From Ciborinia camelliae (Eukaryota; Ascomycota; Leotiomycetes; Helotiales; Sclerotiniaceae), in assembly GCA_025890175.1 (NCBI GenBank), contig JANPYM010000001.1, positions 3,143,262-3,207,261 of the forward strand: a stretch of 64,000 bases of DNA. The letters run 5' to 3'. Position 1 is the first letter of the stretch; every line of letters starts with the position of its first letter. Shown piece by piece: positions 33,586 to 45,127 of this stretch. The position numbers were made by a program, and so were the translations under genes. The notes under the pieces are model-generated. The model was not told the origin of the DNA, did no database searches, and saw only the letters and a program-made list of their open reading frames with translations.

Positions 33586-35277
33586 TCAATCATGTGGGTA
33601 CTTGGTCGGGTCCAGAATTGAAATATAAACCCCCTTTTCAGGTTTTGCCATTTCTACGGTGATTTCATCGCTGTGTGGACCAGCAGTGAAAGTATGGGTA
33701 TATGTAGATGGAGAGGCATCCCCTGGCCCATTCTGCGTTGATGGACTCAATTGCGTGTTGCCCATTGTTCGATCATAACTTTGTGAAGGATATTGGACTT
33801 GATTTAAATTTGTAGCACGAGATGTATGTCGGCTAGGTCGCAATGATGATATCCTGGTGGTAGAGTGTCGACTTTTCGATGGAGGATTCTGTGTTTGATT
33901 TGAACTTGTGTCATGAGATGCGCGTCGGCTAGTTCGCGATGATGATGACTCGGAATAGCTTCGACCTCTCGGCGTTGTACGTTCAGAGAAATTTCTATCA
34001 TTGCCTGATTTCTCCCGACTACCTTGTTTGGTTATGAGATTGAGAATAAAATAATTAATACCCTTCGGCTCGCTGTTTCCTGTTTTGCGGTGTTTGGAAT
34101 CTCGCGTTTCCTTTATCGAGCCTTTTGCGCGTGAAGGGGATTTTGCTGAAGAAGATGTCGCTGAAGGTCCTGCTTGAGGAGGATCACCCGTCTCATAGAC
34201 AGCCATAATGGGTTCCACCAGTTCTGGTTTCTCCTCCTCAGTTTTCAAGTCGTACATTTCTATGCCAAGGCCCCTCTTGTAGACAGTCATAATGGGTCCC
34301 ACCAGCTCTGATTTCTTTTCGGTTTCCAAGTCGAACATTTCTATGCCCGGGTAAAGAACCTGGAAAAATACGTCGGTACCGTCGCTGGTCATTGTTTTCC
34401 ATGTTGTTATTTCCTTCACGATATCTGGTAGGTATTGTTCATTGCCAGAGCTGGGCTTTGACTGGGCATCTCGCCGATCACTAAAATCATACTTTTTTGT
34501 CGAACATTGCATATCTTGGTGTAATTTAACCGCAGGATCGATGATATCCGTTTGGAGTTGAGCCTTTGATCCTGGAGAGCTGCTATTTTTATACCAGAAC
34601 GATAGCTCTTTCTCGAGATCATTTTGTATGCGAGAGAGCTGTCTTTTCTGCTCATCCTTGTATGATCTGGACGCACAAATCGCAGTCAACGTTTCTAATC
34701 TCCACTGACTGATCTTTGATTTTTCTACCCGGGGTATCAATTAGCATACTGATAGTGATGTTGGGCATAGTGGAAAGTTCATACCCTTTCCCATTCTAGA
34801 CATTTCCTTTTCGATTCTGAGGAACGTAGCCCGTTGAGACTCGGTAACGCCAATAGGATACTGCTTCGTGAAAATTTCACAGAAGATGTGTTTTACAATT
34901 GTAAGTGACAGGATGAAGTAATGAAGCATATCTAATCTTCCCAGCCAGTGCATCCTAGGGTCCAAGGCCGCTGGAAGTCGACATTGAATGCCGATTTCTC
35001 TCAACATGTGAGTCTCTGCCTCGATATTTAGGGCCTCTCCGAACCTATTTTTGAAGTCGCCAAGCTCTTTGGAAGAAGCATAGTCAACCCATTTCTCTAT
35101 CGCTTGGCATAGTTTCTGGTAGTCTTCTTTTATTGATCCATCGGGTACCTGGTACTCTTTGTGGGCCAGCGCAGCCACAAGTTGCTTTGCTTCTTTCAAC
35201 TCTTTTCTCAGTCTCTCATTCTCCTTTGCGAGGTTCATCATTTCCGAATCATATGGGCGGCCCGTACAAGGACTCAT
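33586..35277 (-). CDS. Unknown coiled-coil protein with internal duplication
   Basis: Two exons (35277-34785 and 34724-33586) encode 543 aa; the 60-nt phase-1 intron 34725-34784 has GTATGA and TAG ends and a GCTAAT branch-like site. Without splicing, the second frame has no good ATG. The N-terminus (about residues 12-40, AKENERLRKELKEAKQ) is a coiled coil. The middle has aliphatic/aromatic helices (LDMLHYFILSLTIVKHIF). Residues about 291-343 contain two near-identical copies of GIEMFDLETEKKSELVGPIM and GIEMYDLKTEEEKPELVEPIM, a recent tandem duplication. The rest is Ser/Arg-rich and probably disordered (about 350-480). The pattern resembles lineage-specific fungal proteins of unknown function. 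Confidence 0.75.
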
Positions 35278-37085
35278 CTTGAATTAAGGATAAGTTGTAC
35301 TGTGTTGGAGGTAGTTTGCAATATTTCTGTTCCTGCTTCAAACAACCGGAAAATGTTTGTGTAGGGAGATGCTCAGAGTGCGAGCAAGAGTGGTTGATCA
35401 ATCAGCTAGCTGGCAGCACTGACTAACAGCTATTAGTGTGAATCATTCGGTTGACGTTTTGGAATATTATTAGTCAATTAATAAGGTTAAATCCTGATTA
35501 AAAATTAACTGGTCAACTGGAAGGATGAAATTTTGATAATTCGAAGTACTATTTAAAAGTGTTTTAGGAGTATCTTGAGAAAGAATTATTTTTTTCACCG
35601 ATTGTTTTATCACTAAAGATTATGTATTTACTAGTAAACTGCTGATCGACGAAAAATATTAGTTATCCGACAACAACGAGATATTGTCAGTGAGTCAAGT
35701 GAATATCAAAAGTTAGCGGGTATCGAGGTTAGAAAGGTAGCAAATGGGTATGTAAACTGTCCCTACTTGTTTGGCTACGTTGTGCCGTGAATACAGTGGT
35801 TTATTCAAAAGGTACGTAATACATCTTGACAACAATTTGGAAATTTCTAATTTCAATCTCAAAATACCATCGTTGAAGGCACAAAACCAGTCGTTAGCCA
35901 AAAACCATTCTTTTGAGAGAAATCCGTCTTAGAAGGTAGTCCAACGGTTATTGAAGCGAGAATATATGCAAGTGAGAGGAGTCAGGCACAATTACAAATG
36001 GACAAGAGAAGTAGGTACCGATGGTCACACCCATGGGAAATACTAACCGATTTACAGATGTTTCGGAGTTGGTCAAAATCCAAGCAGATATAAGAAACGT
36101 CCCTGTAGAGAGTTTATCAAAAGGGGTGGGAATGGTAACCACCTGCAGATGTTCTATCGGATTCCGTACAAAATCGACATGGCAATTCATTCTGAAAGCA
36201 TCACATTTGCCTTGTTATATGGTGGTCAGCACTATGAATCTATCATCTATCAAGGAATTCTTGTAGAAACGTTGGTGGATGTTTTCTTCAGCTCAACGGA
36301 TTCACCATGATATGTTCTCATAATACATTCTACAGTTATATTCAAAAGCCGCAGAGATAGTCTATTATATATATATCAAATAATACTCTTACAGAACCAT
36401 TGATATGTAGGTTTTGCAGGATGGTACGAGGGCTTCCGATGAACTATCTATCGTACGTTGCTTAGAGAAGTCATTGTGAGACCCTAGAAAAATGCAGTGT
36501 GTTGCGAGCTTGTACCCCCCTAGGCCCAGGTCTGTAATATGATAGGTTGTAAACCTTTGGTTGGTGTTACCATGACCCTGCTTGGTGTTACTCCTCATGT
36601 ATGGCTTTGTCATCTGGCTGGATTGTTTTTGTTTACACCCATCTTTTGGAATCCTTCAAAATGTTTCCCATTGTTGATGTGATTGATCAGTCTTGGGTCT
36701 GTCATTTTCGAATCATCCTCGGCTTTCCACATCAAAACCCAAAATATATAGTATTATCACCACCGAAACCTCAACACCCAAAGACACCAAGATATACAGA
36801 ACTTACGAATTGATGGTCGGATTGATACCAATGTCAAGAAAAGTTCCCAGCCACTTGGCATTGAGGTCCCCTTACAAGCCCGTGTGTATAACAATTTCAC
36901 TTGCAGATTCAGATGCGTTTCTAGGTCTAACATTCTTTCCACACAGGTATCCCGTGCCAATTGCACGTCGAGTCCGATCTCGAGTCATCTCTTGAGTCCT
37001 CACGAGTAACGGCAACTCGCAGCACTACCCTAACACACCCAACCGAAGAAACTTCTCCCCGAACTTCGTACAACCAGTTCTCAAA
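35278..37085. other. Intergenic region
   Basis: About 1.8 kb with only short frames. An 81-aa plus frame at 36021-36266 starting MVTPMGNTNRFTDVSELVK has protein-like composition but no matching exon nearby; it might be a gene remnant. Nothing else is supported. Confidence 0.4.
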
Positions 37086-37514
37086 ATGGTGCAGGAAAAT
37101 AATGCCATCGCCATTATTGTGATTCTTTTGGTATTCGCAATGATACTTGTCGCTGTATTTGTATACAAACTTTCAAGGAGAAGATTATACTATAGTGATT
37201 ATTCTTCAAGTACGGTTTCTGAACAGGACTCGGCGGATTCACCATCACCGCCACCACCGCCACCGCCACCGCCTGGTATGGGAAGGCCCGTTGGTGGACC
37301 AGGAGGACGTCCGGTTGTGGGAGTTGGTGGACCAGGAAGACCACCGGGGGTAGGACCACCTGGAGCAGGACCACCTGGGCCTGGGCGTCCGGTAGTGGGA
37401 GGAGTGGGTGGATGGTTCGGGGGTGGTCGTCCGGTTGTAGGTGGCGGAGGACCACCTGGGAGACCGCCAGGAGTTGGTGGGGGAATTGGACGGCCGGTTG
37501 TTGGAGATGATTGA
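37086..37514 (+). CDS. Small single-span membrane protein with Pro/Gly-rich tail
   Basis: A single exon encodes 142 aa. Residues 8-28 (IAIIVILLVFAMILVAVFVYK) form one clear membrane segment near the N-terminus, followed by LSRRR, a Ser/Tyr-rich stretch (SDYSSSTVSEQDSADSP), nine prolines and about 80 residues of repeated GGRPVV/GPGRPP units. The positive residues after the segment suggest the tail stays in the cytosol (type III-like topology). The ATG sits in CAAAATGG. No enzymatic motif is present; Pro-rich repeats suggest SH3/WW binding or a scaffold, but this is speculative. Confidence 0.7.
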   Translation: MVQENNAIAIIVILLVFAMILVAVFVYKLSRRRLYYSDYSSSTVSEQDSADSPSPPPPPPPPPGMGRPVGGPGGRPVVGVGGPGRPPGVGPPGAGPPGPGRPVVGGVGGWFGGGRPVVGGGGPPGRPPGVGGGIGRPVVGDD

Positions 37515-38116
37515 GGATTTTATTTGAGATTATGATACCATGAATATGTATATATAGTTTTCCTTGGGACTTGGATCTTGGGAGGGCAATTTGTTACTGG
37601 AATTGAATATGGCAATCGATTTAAAATGTAGAAATAGTAATTTACCAATTAGAAAGAACGATATATCGCTACAAAGATCAATTGGTTTGTGTTAGTAAAT
37701 TTGTGGTAGCATCCTCGAAAAAAAGCTCTAAATGCAGGTGTATAAATGCTTGAAGACTTTAGAAGCAAGCCATGAAATTTCGGGTTGAGCAAAAGAAACG
37801 CTGCATTGCAGGTCGGTTTTTGCGGCCCTCATAGAGCTCAATGACATGACTTCGGGGTACTCATTTTATTATACTTGACATTTTGATAACACATCTAGAT
37901 GATATTAGACAGTTAAAATTGAACTGGTGAAGTTTAACCAAAACACACCGTCAATAGAAAAGAGACTTGGCTTCAGCTTTGTGTTATCGCTTACAAATAT
38001 ATGACACTAGTAGCCGCTGATCAGGTACTACCCCACCGGATATCACACACTCTCATTTATATAAATAATAGAATTTGGACCCCGCTTTCACAAAACAGTT
38101 CAATCTGTTCAATAAC
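37515..38116. other. Intergenic region
   Basis: No gene is seen in these 600 bp. The right end would carry upstream signals of the tRNA gene. Confidence 0.5.
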
Positions 38117-38232
38117 GGTGAGATGGCCGAGTTGGTCTAAGGCGCCAGGTTAAGGTATCAAACTCTTAACAAACGATTGTTTACAATCTCCTGGTCTGGA
38201 AACAGGCGTGGGTTCGAATCCCACTCTCATCA
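38117..38232 (+). tRNA. tRNA-Leu (AAG) with intron
   Basis: The acceptor stem pairs GGTGAGA with TCTCATC and the discriminator base is A. The D arm contains TGGCCGAGTTGG (A box), the anticodon stem pairs CCAGG with CCTGG, and the T arm reads GTGGG-TTCGAAT-CCCAC (B box). The anticodon AAG is at 38152-38154. A 33-nt intron (38156-38188) begins one base after the anticodon; it carries CTTAAC, which can pair with the anticodon region as in other eukaryotic pre-tRNAs. A variable arm of the class II type is present. CCA is not encoded, as expected. Confidence 0.95.
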
Positions 38233-38237
38233 CTACC

Positions 38238-38242
38238 TTTTT
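38238..38242 (+). terminator. RNA polymerase III terminator
   Basis: A run of five T starts six bases after the tRNA, followed by a second T run at 38246-38250, as expected for Pol III termination. Confidence 0.75.
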
Positions 38243-39937
38243 GCATTTTTAATTCAACGATTTGAATGAAATTTGAGAAGGAATCTTTTTTGGTTCTTTT
38301 TTTTTTTTTGATCAGTAAAGCCGTCCCGTCTCCACCGACTGACCGACTCTTCTATCCACTTATTATCTATCACGTGCCAAAATATTGCCAAAATATTGCC
38401 GAAACAAGCCGTAGCAAAAGAAACACGAATCATGCTGGTTTGGAATACCAAACTCGACATATCACACCCAGCCTTACAAGATATCACTACCTATTTATAT
38501 CTTCTATTTATATCTTCTAGATAAGGATTTGAAAGTTTCATTCCTTCATCGATGTGTTGAATACCCAGGTGATGAATAGTATATATAGTACACTCTATTG
38601 TTGAAGGGTTTTGATATCTATCATGTCCACGATCTTTTGGTGGATCACTCAATAGCTGCCAATATTCGACGTCAAGGGAATATATATATCACGAAGCGTG
38701 CATGAAAGCAGGTACACGTCGCCCGTTACATGAGACGATCTGGACCATCATTTCAAGCTGTAATGACATCTATAAGAGAAGTTGTTCTCCATTCTCCTGT
38801 TTCTGTTTCATTTCCCCCAGTTTAGCAAGCATATATTTTTCGGTTTCTCCATTGGCTGCATCTCACCGTCGCAACCTTCTTCACTTCTTCCGTCGCTGTA
38901 TATATAGAAGTAATAGACTTTCAACCCGGATGGATATTGAGAACCTACCCCGCTAGGCTCGATAATTACCTGCTGCTTTTCACCCTTAATAGTAAATCTC
39001 TCTCAATCGGCATTTCCATTAATAACAATCCAATCTACTCTATTGTCATATGATTCATCTCTCTCCGTAGCCTCGGCTTCGGCCGTTGCTGTCGATTCTA
39101 CCGTAACTTCTCTCCCTGGCTATACACTCGCTACTCAGGTGGTTTTGGAACTTCAGCTGCTGCTAAAGCTGCTAAAGAGACTTCTAGTTCGGCGAAGGAA
39201 TTGCAAATGATGTGGATGAACTTGGATTGGGATTGATTGTTAGTGACGTTGGCTCAGTATGAGTGAACATACAGAAACCTGAAGGAATCTCGACTTTTAG
39301 AATGATGAGCAAAAATGGAAAAGTTTCATCCGACTTTTGGATGGGAGTCTTAGGAGTTTGATAAGACGATTCGGGAAGTGTAGAGAAAGAGCCTATCTGC
39401 CGGTATGGGTACTGACAAAAAGTCTTAGACAATCCACTTGATGGTCATATTGGAGTGAATGGGGGCACATTCATGTGATTCAGACGAAATTTTTTCGAAA
39501 ATCTCCGAATGGGCTGTTGGTGAATTGCATCATTCACTGTAAGAGATGTGTAAGAGTTGTACGAAGGTGATGGATACTATACATTCCCGAGGTCAAATCA
39601 AAAGCTAAATAAGGAAGGAAACAGAACTTGATGGTCCTCCTTCCTCCCCACCAATACTAGGGTCCAAATGCACTACCTCTAGTACAACTTTTCTTTCCTC
39701 ATTTGTTTCCATGTAAACAAACCCATTTTTTGTTCCTGACATTCATATTTGTATATTAAAACTTACAATGTCAATCACTCTTATTGTGTCGTTAATTTGG
39801 ATATCCCTTAGCTTCTACGCCCACATACATTATTGTATTCATTCTACCCGAAAACTCCAAATCCGGAATTTTCCAGCGTCATATTGATATCGTTCATAGT
39901 TATCTATAGCTTTGATTTCGATTAGAGGAGCGAAATC
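38243..39937. other. Intergenic region with a possible gene relic
   Basis: About 1.7 kb without an intact gene. Around 39065-39215 the plus strand reads Ser/Ala-rich fragments (SASAVAVDSTVTSLPGYTLA in one frame, then GGFGTSAAAKAAKETSSSAK in another), which look like pieces of a cell-surface Ser/Thr/Ala-rich protein broken by frameshifts. This is weak, since such composition also arises from repeats. Confidence 0.3.
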
Positions 39938-41017
39938 ATGTCGGTCCGGAGGCTTAAGAAGCCGGATCCTTCGAATATTCCTGGCGACCTGATCCAAGAC
40001 GATCTAGATTTCAAAGAAACCTACGAATTTGTCTTAGCTTTGCGTGGAGCCTCGATTGAGGAACACCCTGCTGCCTGGGAAGAGAAGACATTGACGCCGG
40101 CGCCCATCTATGCTCCGGTAATTGATAACATGACGTCTTCCAATGATTTTTTGCAATACTAATTATCCTTTCATTAGCCAAACCGCTCCGCTACGATTAT
40201 CGAGGAATATATTAACCTTAATACGAAACTTGGAAATGAGTACCCCGGAAGTCCACATACTCGTATAATTAATCTTTCGGATGATGAAACGACATTGCCA
40301 ATTCCCACGGTCAATATGGCCAAGGCCTTTTACTTCCGCTGGCATTACCTGCAAACTCAGGAATACAAGCTCATAGTCCCTCCAGTTTTTAGCGGATTGG
40401 AAGACGATCATCCCCTGCGGGAGGCGTGGGTGACAATCATGGAGGACTATCTGAAAATTGTGGCAGAAGACATAATAGGGCGATTCCAAAATATCGCAAC
40501 AAGTATAGTCCTTGCCAATATTCAAAGTTACGAGTTCCAACAGAAATGTAGATTGGGGCACTTCACGTTGGCGAGGTTTTTCTTTAAGGCTTTGACCAAT
40601 GACCAGCTATATTACATATATGGTCCTATTTGGTCAGCGGTTGACTTTAGCTTCATTCAAGGTAGCGATACGCTCCCCGATTCTCCTTCCGAGCTTGACT
40701 TAATCGTATGGGATTTGAGGAAGTTCGCCAAATCGGAGTTTGGTTCTTTTGCAGCTCAATACTTCGAATGGTGCTTGCAGAGGAAGGCCCTTGATCGACA
40801 TGATTCGAAGCAACTGTCAGAAGCTGAGAAGAATGCTTTGGCTTCATCCCCTGGATTTTGGGAAAAAAAAGATGCATTCTTCAATTCACAGGAAGAGGAA
40901 AAAAGATACACGGAGGGGTTCAGCAAAGTGCTTTATAATTGGAGCATGTCAGTACCATTTTCGAGATTCTTCAAGACCTCCCCGATGTTGCCTGCCGCGA
41001 GACATTTTATGGGTTGA
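39938..41017 (+). CDS. Unknown 339-aa protein
   Basis: Two exons (39938-40117 and 40178-41017), with a 60-nt phase-0 intron (40118-40177) that has GTAATT and TAG ends and a CTAATT branch-like site. The start is MSVRRLKKPDPSNIPGDLIQ. The protein is mostly helical by composition, rich in Phe, Trp and Tyr (AKAFYFRWHYLQTQEYKLI, RLGHFTLARFFFKALTNDQ), with no signal peptide, membrane span or known motif. I do not recognise the family. Confidence 0.75.
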
Positions 41018-42562
41018 AATAGTAAAGGATCAGGAGGATCAATGAGCTGAGATATTCTTATCATGAAAGATGCATGTTGATAGCTTCAAGGGTTACATTC
41101 TGAGAGGAGATGCTCGATGTATAAAACTTTGCCATAAAATGTAATTCACAGCGCAAGCGAACATTATTTCTCGTCTCTTGGAAGCGAATTGTTTCACCAA
41201 TCATGTATTAATGTGAACGAACAACACAATAAAGTTTTGATTAAGGGAGAGTGAGCTACCTCTCAAGGAAGGCTGCAATAAGAAAGGCTCTAGGTATAAT
41301 GTGTCCAACCTGAGATGTATTAATAAAGTGATGAGTGAGGAAGTGATGAGTAAGTTATGAGTCATCCGAGTCACCATTCTTGTTTTCATTATGTAGGATT
41401 AGGTAATAAAATGATCTGCAGAGTGGTGGGTGAAGGTGAAGGCCTCATCTAGATAGCCAATCATAATCTGCTTACTACCTAGGTAAACACGTCGCACCGC
41501 AACCAATGCAAGTCCACATCTGACCCCGGTAAAATTTAATGTGGGTTAGGGTGGTTATGGTAATGGAGGGCCTCCGGTTTTGAGAGGAATACAAAAATAC
41601 CTTGAATGTCAGACCTCAAACCACCACCACCACCACCACCACCACCACCGTTCTTCATTTCAAATTTTTACTCTTCTTAGAAATCTTCATTAAACCTTGG
41701 AAACAAAACTCCTTTTGGCCTTGCTGCCTCAATGCCGACCTCGTTCTATAGTTAGCCTTATCGTATGTATCATCAAACCTGAATGTTTCTGGAAGTTTTA
41801 CATATTCTAATACCTCACAGTATCTATCAACGATGCATGGGTTTAGCCCAGGGGCCTTTGGCTCTACTACAAAACACAAAGGCCCTGACATCATCAATGG
41901 GTTATTAATGAGCTCCGATAGAGTTCATTTTTACGACTTTGATGTAGATCCCGGGTGCTTTTTGAGCTCCAATGATCTTCAACCTTCGCCGAACCTCAAG
42001 CAACCATCATTTGGTCACCGCAATTCCACCAAGATGCTAGCCAATAAGGACCACGCGTTCCAAAAATCAGAACGGATGATTTTCCTGGGTTCAAAAGGAC
42101 CAGTTGATGACGTTCAAGACGAGAGCGCGCGGAGGGATACCGCATAACAATCTTCTCAACCCCTTTGGCAGCCGGCACTGTCATCTCGATATGGAGCTCA
42201 CGCACGAGCCAAAATTTCCCGACTTTTCTTTTTTTCGCCAGATTTCAATTTCTTTTCTTACTCGATTTCATCTCTCGAAGCAATTTCATCGGCATGATGG
42301 ATCTCTTCAGGCATTCTCTAGCGAGTCACTGCGAACCAAAATTGAAACATTCAATGCCGCTCAGAAATCCACCTTACCATCTCTTGCAGTGTCAATTCAT
42401 GTGGCCGGCCACAAAAAGCTGCATAGATTTGGTATGGCTAGTTGTGGAGGATATGGAGGAGTTTACCAATAACGCGATGGTTCTTTTGGACATGACCGAT
42501 GTACGTCGTAAAACTGCATGCTTGACAGATAAACTTATTTCAACATCGCTTGTTCCGTCTAT
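41018..42562. other. Intergenic region
   Basis: About 1.5 kb. A CAC trinucleotide run lies at about 41620-41649. Overlapping frames on both strands at 41655-42205 have partly protein-like composition (minus frame 41655-41897 includes VEPKAPGLNPCIVDRYCEVL), but I could not join them into a gene with valid splice sites and do not call one. Confidence 0.4.
41620..41649. repeat. CAC/ACC trinucleotide microsatellite
   Basis: About ten uninterrupted CAC triplets in non-coding DNA. Confidence 0.9.
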
Positions 42563-43768
42563 ATGTCCGACAGGCCGAAACGCAGTCCAAAAAGAACAAA
42601 ATTCAACACATCGACTGAAACCCTCACATTACCGACCATGGCGAACCTTTCAGGAGGCCCTCATTTTTGGTCACCAGATGCTGATGAAACACAAAACGCT
42701 TACAATGAGCTTGCGGGGGGGACAAATATAGACACGAACGCTATCGACACTAACCTTGATCATTCTTGGTTTGAACAGGCTTCGTTTCAGTCCGATCTGC
42801 CACAAATTACACCCGATTTCAGTGCAGATAGCGTGCAAAACCAGCCAGATACTAGTTACAGTGAGGGATTTGACTACAGTGGCGTCTATGCTGGGAACTA
42901 TTTGAGCCCATTGCTTTCACTCCCTTGGCATAATTGGAACGGCACATTATCCTTGCCAGGTTTGGACAATCTGGATATATTTTCTGAACATTTATTGGGC
43001 GATTTGAGTAACAATGTTGACTATCCAATGTTACCACCAGATCTTTCCATGGACCCAACCTTTCAGCCTACTAATTTCGAGCTACTCGATATTAATGCTC
43101 CATGGAATCCGCCCCAAGCAACTTTCGATCATGCGAACACTCAAGCATATGGCATTTATCCACAAGTGTCCAATACCCAGTCCTCAATACTAGACAACTT
43201 CGACTCGGACTCAATGAATTCATCATTAAATATGAATTCGCCGCCTGGAACCAATCTACCATTAATGTCCTCCCCCACACAATCCCTCACCACCAACACC
43301 AACACCTCCAACTCAATCTCTCAATCCACTTCCTATTCCAACTCCGCTATACCCTCAAGTGATAGATCCACATTAAACTCACCACCAATTGTCCAAAACG
43401 AATACACTTGTACAATTTGCTCCAAAACATTTTCTAAGCGATTTGAACTTAAGTATGGCCCCTACCTCCTACCCCCTTCACTCCAGTCCCTTCAACTCAC
43501 CACCAACACCCACTAACACATCTCAAGTAAGCATGAGCCACTTCACACTCTTCCACACAGCTGTACGCTCTGTCCCCACCGTACAGCGCGCAGAAGAGAC
43601 ATGTCACGCCACATCGCCGCCAAACACAAAAATGTTGGTCCTTCTGGACCAAAACCTGCGTCTAAACCCGTTTGTCCTGTGGCGGACTGTAAGCAAGATT
43701 TTGCGAGACCGGATCATTTACTGAGGCATTTAAGAAGAAAACACCCTGGATATGAGTTGCGATCTTGA
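42563..43768 (+). CDS. C2H2 zinc-finger transcription factor (three fingers)
   Basis: Two exons (42563-43452 and 43528-43768) encode 376 aa; the 75-nt phase-2 intron 43453-43527 has GTATGG and AAG ends and a CACTAACAC branch site. Splicing completes finger 1 (CTIC-x12-H-x3-H); finger 2 is CTLC-x12-H-x4-H and finger 3 is CPVADC-x12-H-x4-H. The first 290 residues are acidic, Asn/Ser/Pro-rich and lack folded motifs, as in activation regions; MSDRPKRSPKRTK at the start could be a nuclear localisation signal. A second ATG (42638, in ACCATGGCG) has the better context, so the start may be 25 codons later. A DNA-binding nuclear regulator is likely; targets are unknown. It converges on the GH12-like gene. 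Confidence 0.85.
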
Positions 43769-44013
43769 GTTGGCTTTTCTTTCTTGTTTTCTTTTTAGCA
43801 TGGCGCTAGTGGAAAGGTAACCCATTGGGAATAGAAGGGCTAGATCTCTTCGATAATTCATTTAAACCATACCTTGCTTCATGCTTCATCTTACACTCTT
43901 CACTTGTGCAAGTCCTAGCTGTCAATAGCCTTCATATTGGTTAATAATAGTAATACAAGAAAGCATTATTCATATTCATAAGAAATCATCATAAAACATA
44001 TATAGTTCCAAGC

Positions 44014-45127
44014 TCAAAGTCCCAGCATAACGCCCAATCCCAATGCAGCCGGCACTGCAAAATTCGTAATCTGCGGCCTATACATATCCGCGACCGCACC
44101 ACTCTTTTTCGTAGACGTCGGCGTCGGCGATGCAGTCCTCGAACTGGTCACCGCAATCGACATCTGCACATCCTTCATCTGCAATTCCACGGGAGCCTCG
44201 GCATGCACGGTTTCGGAACCAAACTGAATCAGCCCGAGATACATCTCCTCGGTGATATTTCCCAGCCTGACGAGTTCGCGCACGAGCTCGAAAACATTCG
44301 CATCGATCGACTCCTGATAGACGGTCGGAACCCAGGAAAACACCCCTTGCTCTTGTCCCTGCTGGTTGTGCCCGCCGAAGAGTTGGTACGTGACGCCGCT
44401 GAGATTGTATTCCGGGGCTCCGGTCGGTGGGTCGTGGTATCCAATGGGCCAGACGCCGCCCCATACGGATTGCCAGACCATGACCTCGTGGCTCGCGGCC
44501 GATGCGTTGGTCGATGATCGGTTGTTTGTGTCGAGGAACATGTCCAGCGCAATGTCGGCTTTGCAGTAGATGGCGCTGAGTGCCGAGGTCGTGTTGGAGG
44601 CGGATTCTTCGCCGACGGGGAAGACGGTCCAGCTGCCGCTGAGCTGGAAACTCTCGATGTTGCTTATTTGCGCGGGCAGTTGGATGGATTGGTAGCCGAC
44701 GTTGGGATAGGCGTGGACCTGTCGGTTGTTAAGATTTTAATTTTCGAAGGAAGACGGCGGTGGTGAGTGTCAGTCAGGCATACCCATTGGAGTCTCTCCG
44801 TCCACATCCAAGTTGCATTGAAACTTGCGCCATTGGTGTCTGTTAGGAGGACCTAGAAGAAAATCGATATCAATCTCATATTCTCGCGACACCCATCAAT
44901 TGTGAATTTCAATTTTGCGATCATGAACATACAGTCATATTTTGACTTCCACTCCCATCATCCCCCCATTTATCCGAACCATAAAGATAATCCCCCGATT
45001 CCGTCAAGGCGCCTCCAAATTGTTCATTCAACGATTGATACCTATCCGTCGCACTCGCCGAGCGAACCAGGAGTAAAAACCAAGACAGCATTCCCCAGAG
45101 GGGAACACTCGCGCGACCTTGAAACAT
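44014..45127 (-). CDS. GPI-anchored GH12-like glycoside hydrolase
   Basis: Three exons (45127-44933, 44852-44784, 44718-44014) encode 322 aa; introns of 80 and 65 nt have GTATGT/TAG and GTATGC/CAG ends, both phase 0. A signal peptide ends near SASA (WFLLLVRSASA). The fold signature follows glycoside hydrolase family 12: YLYGSDKWGDDGSGSQ near the N-terminus, FNATWMWTE, VHAYPNVGY, then ASHEVMVW with predicted nucleophile Glu166 and IQFGSETVHAEA with predicted acid/base Glu257. GH12 enzymes cut beta-1,4-glucan or xyloglucan. After a Ser/Thr/Pro segment the protein ends in a hydrophobic tail (FAVPAALGLGVMLGL), a GPI-anchor signal, so it is probably held at the cell surface. The start could also be the downstream Met13. 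Confidence 0.8.

Noticed and set aside
37114..37455. 113-aa minus-strand frame over the Pro/Gly-rich membrane protein
   Set aside because: It is the antisense of GGN/CCN repeats. The plus frame has a membrane segment and a better start.
38254..38520. Overlapping frames on both strands just after the tRNA
   Set aside because: They are driven by T-runs and A-runs following the Pol III terminator and have no protein features.
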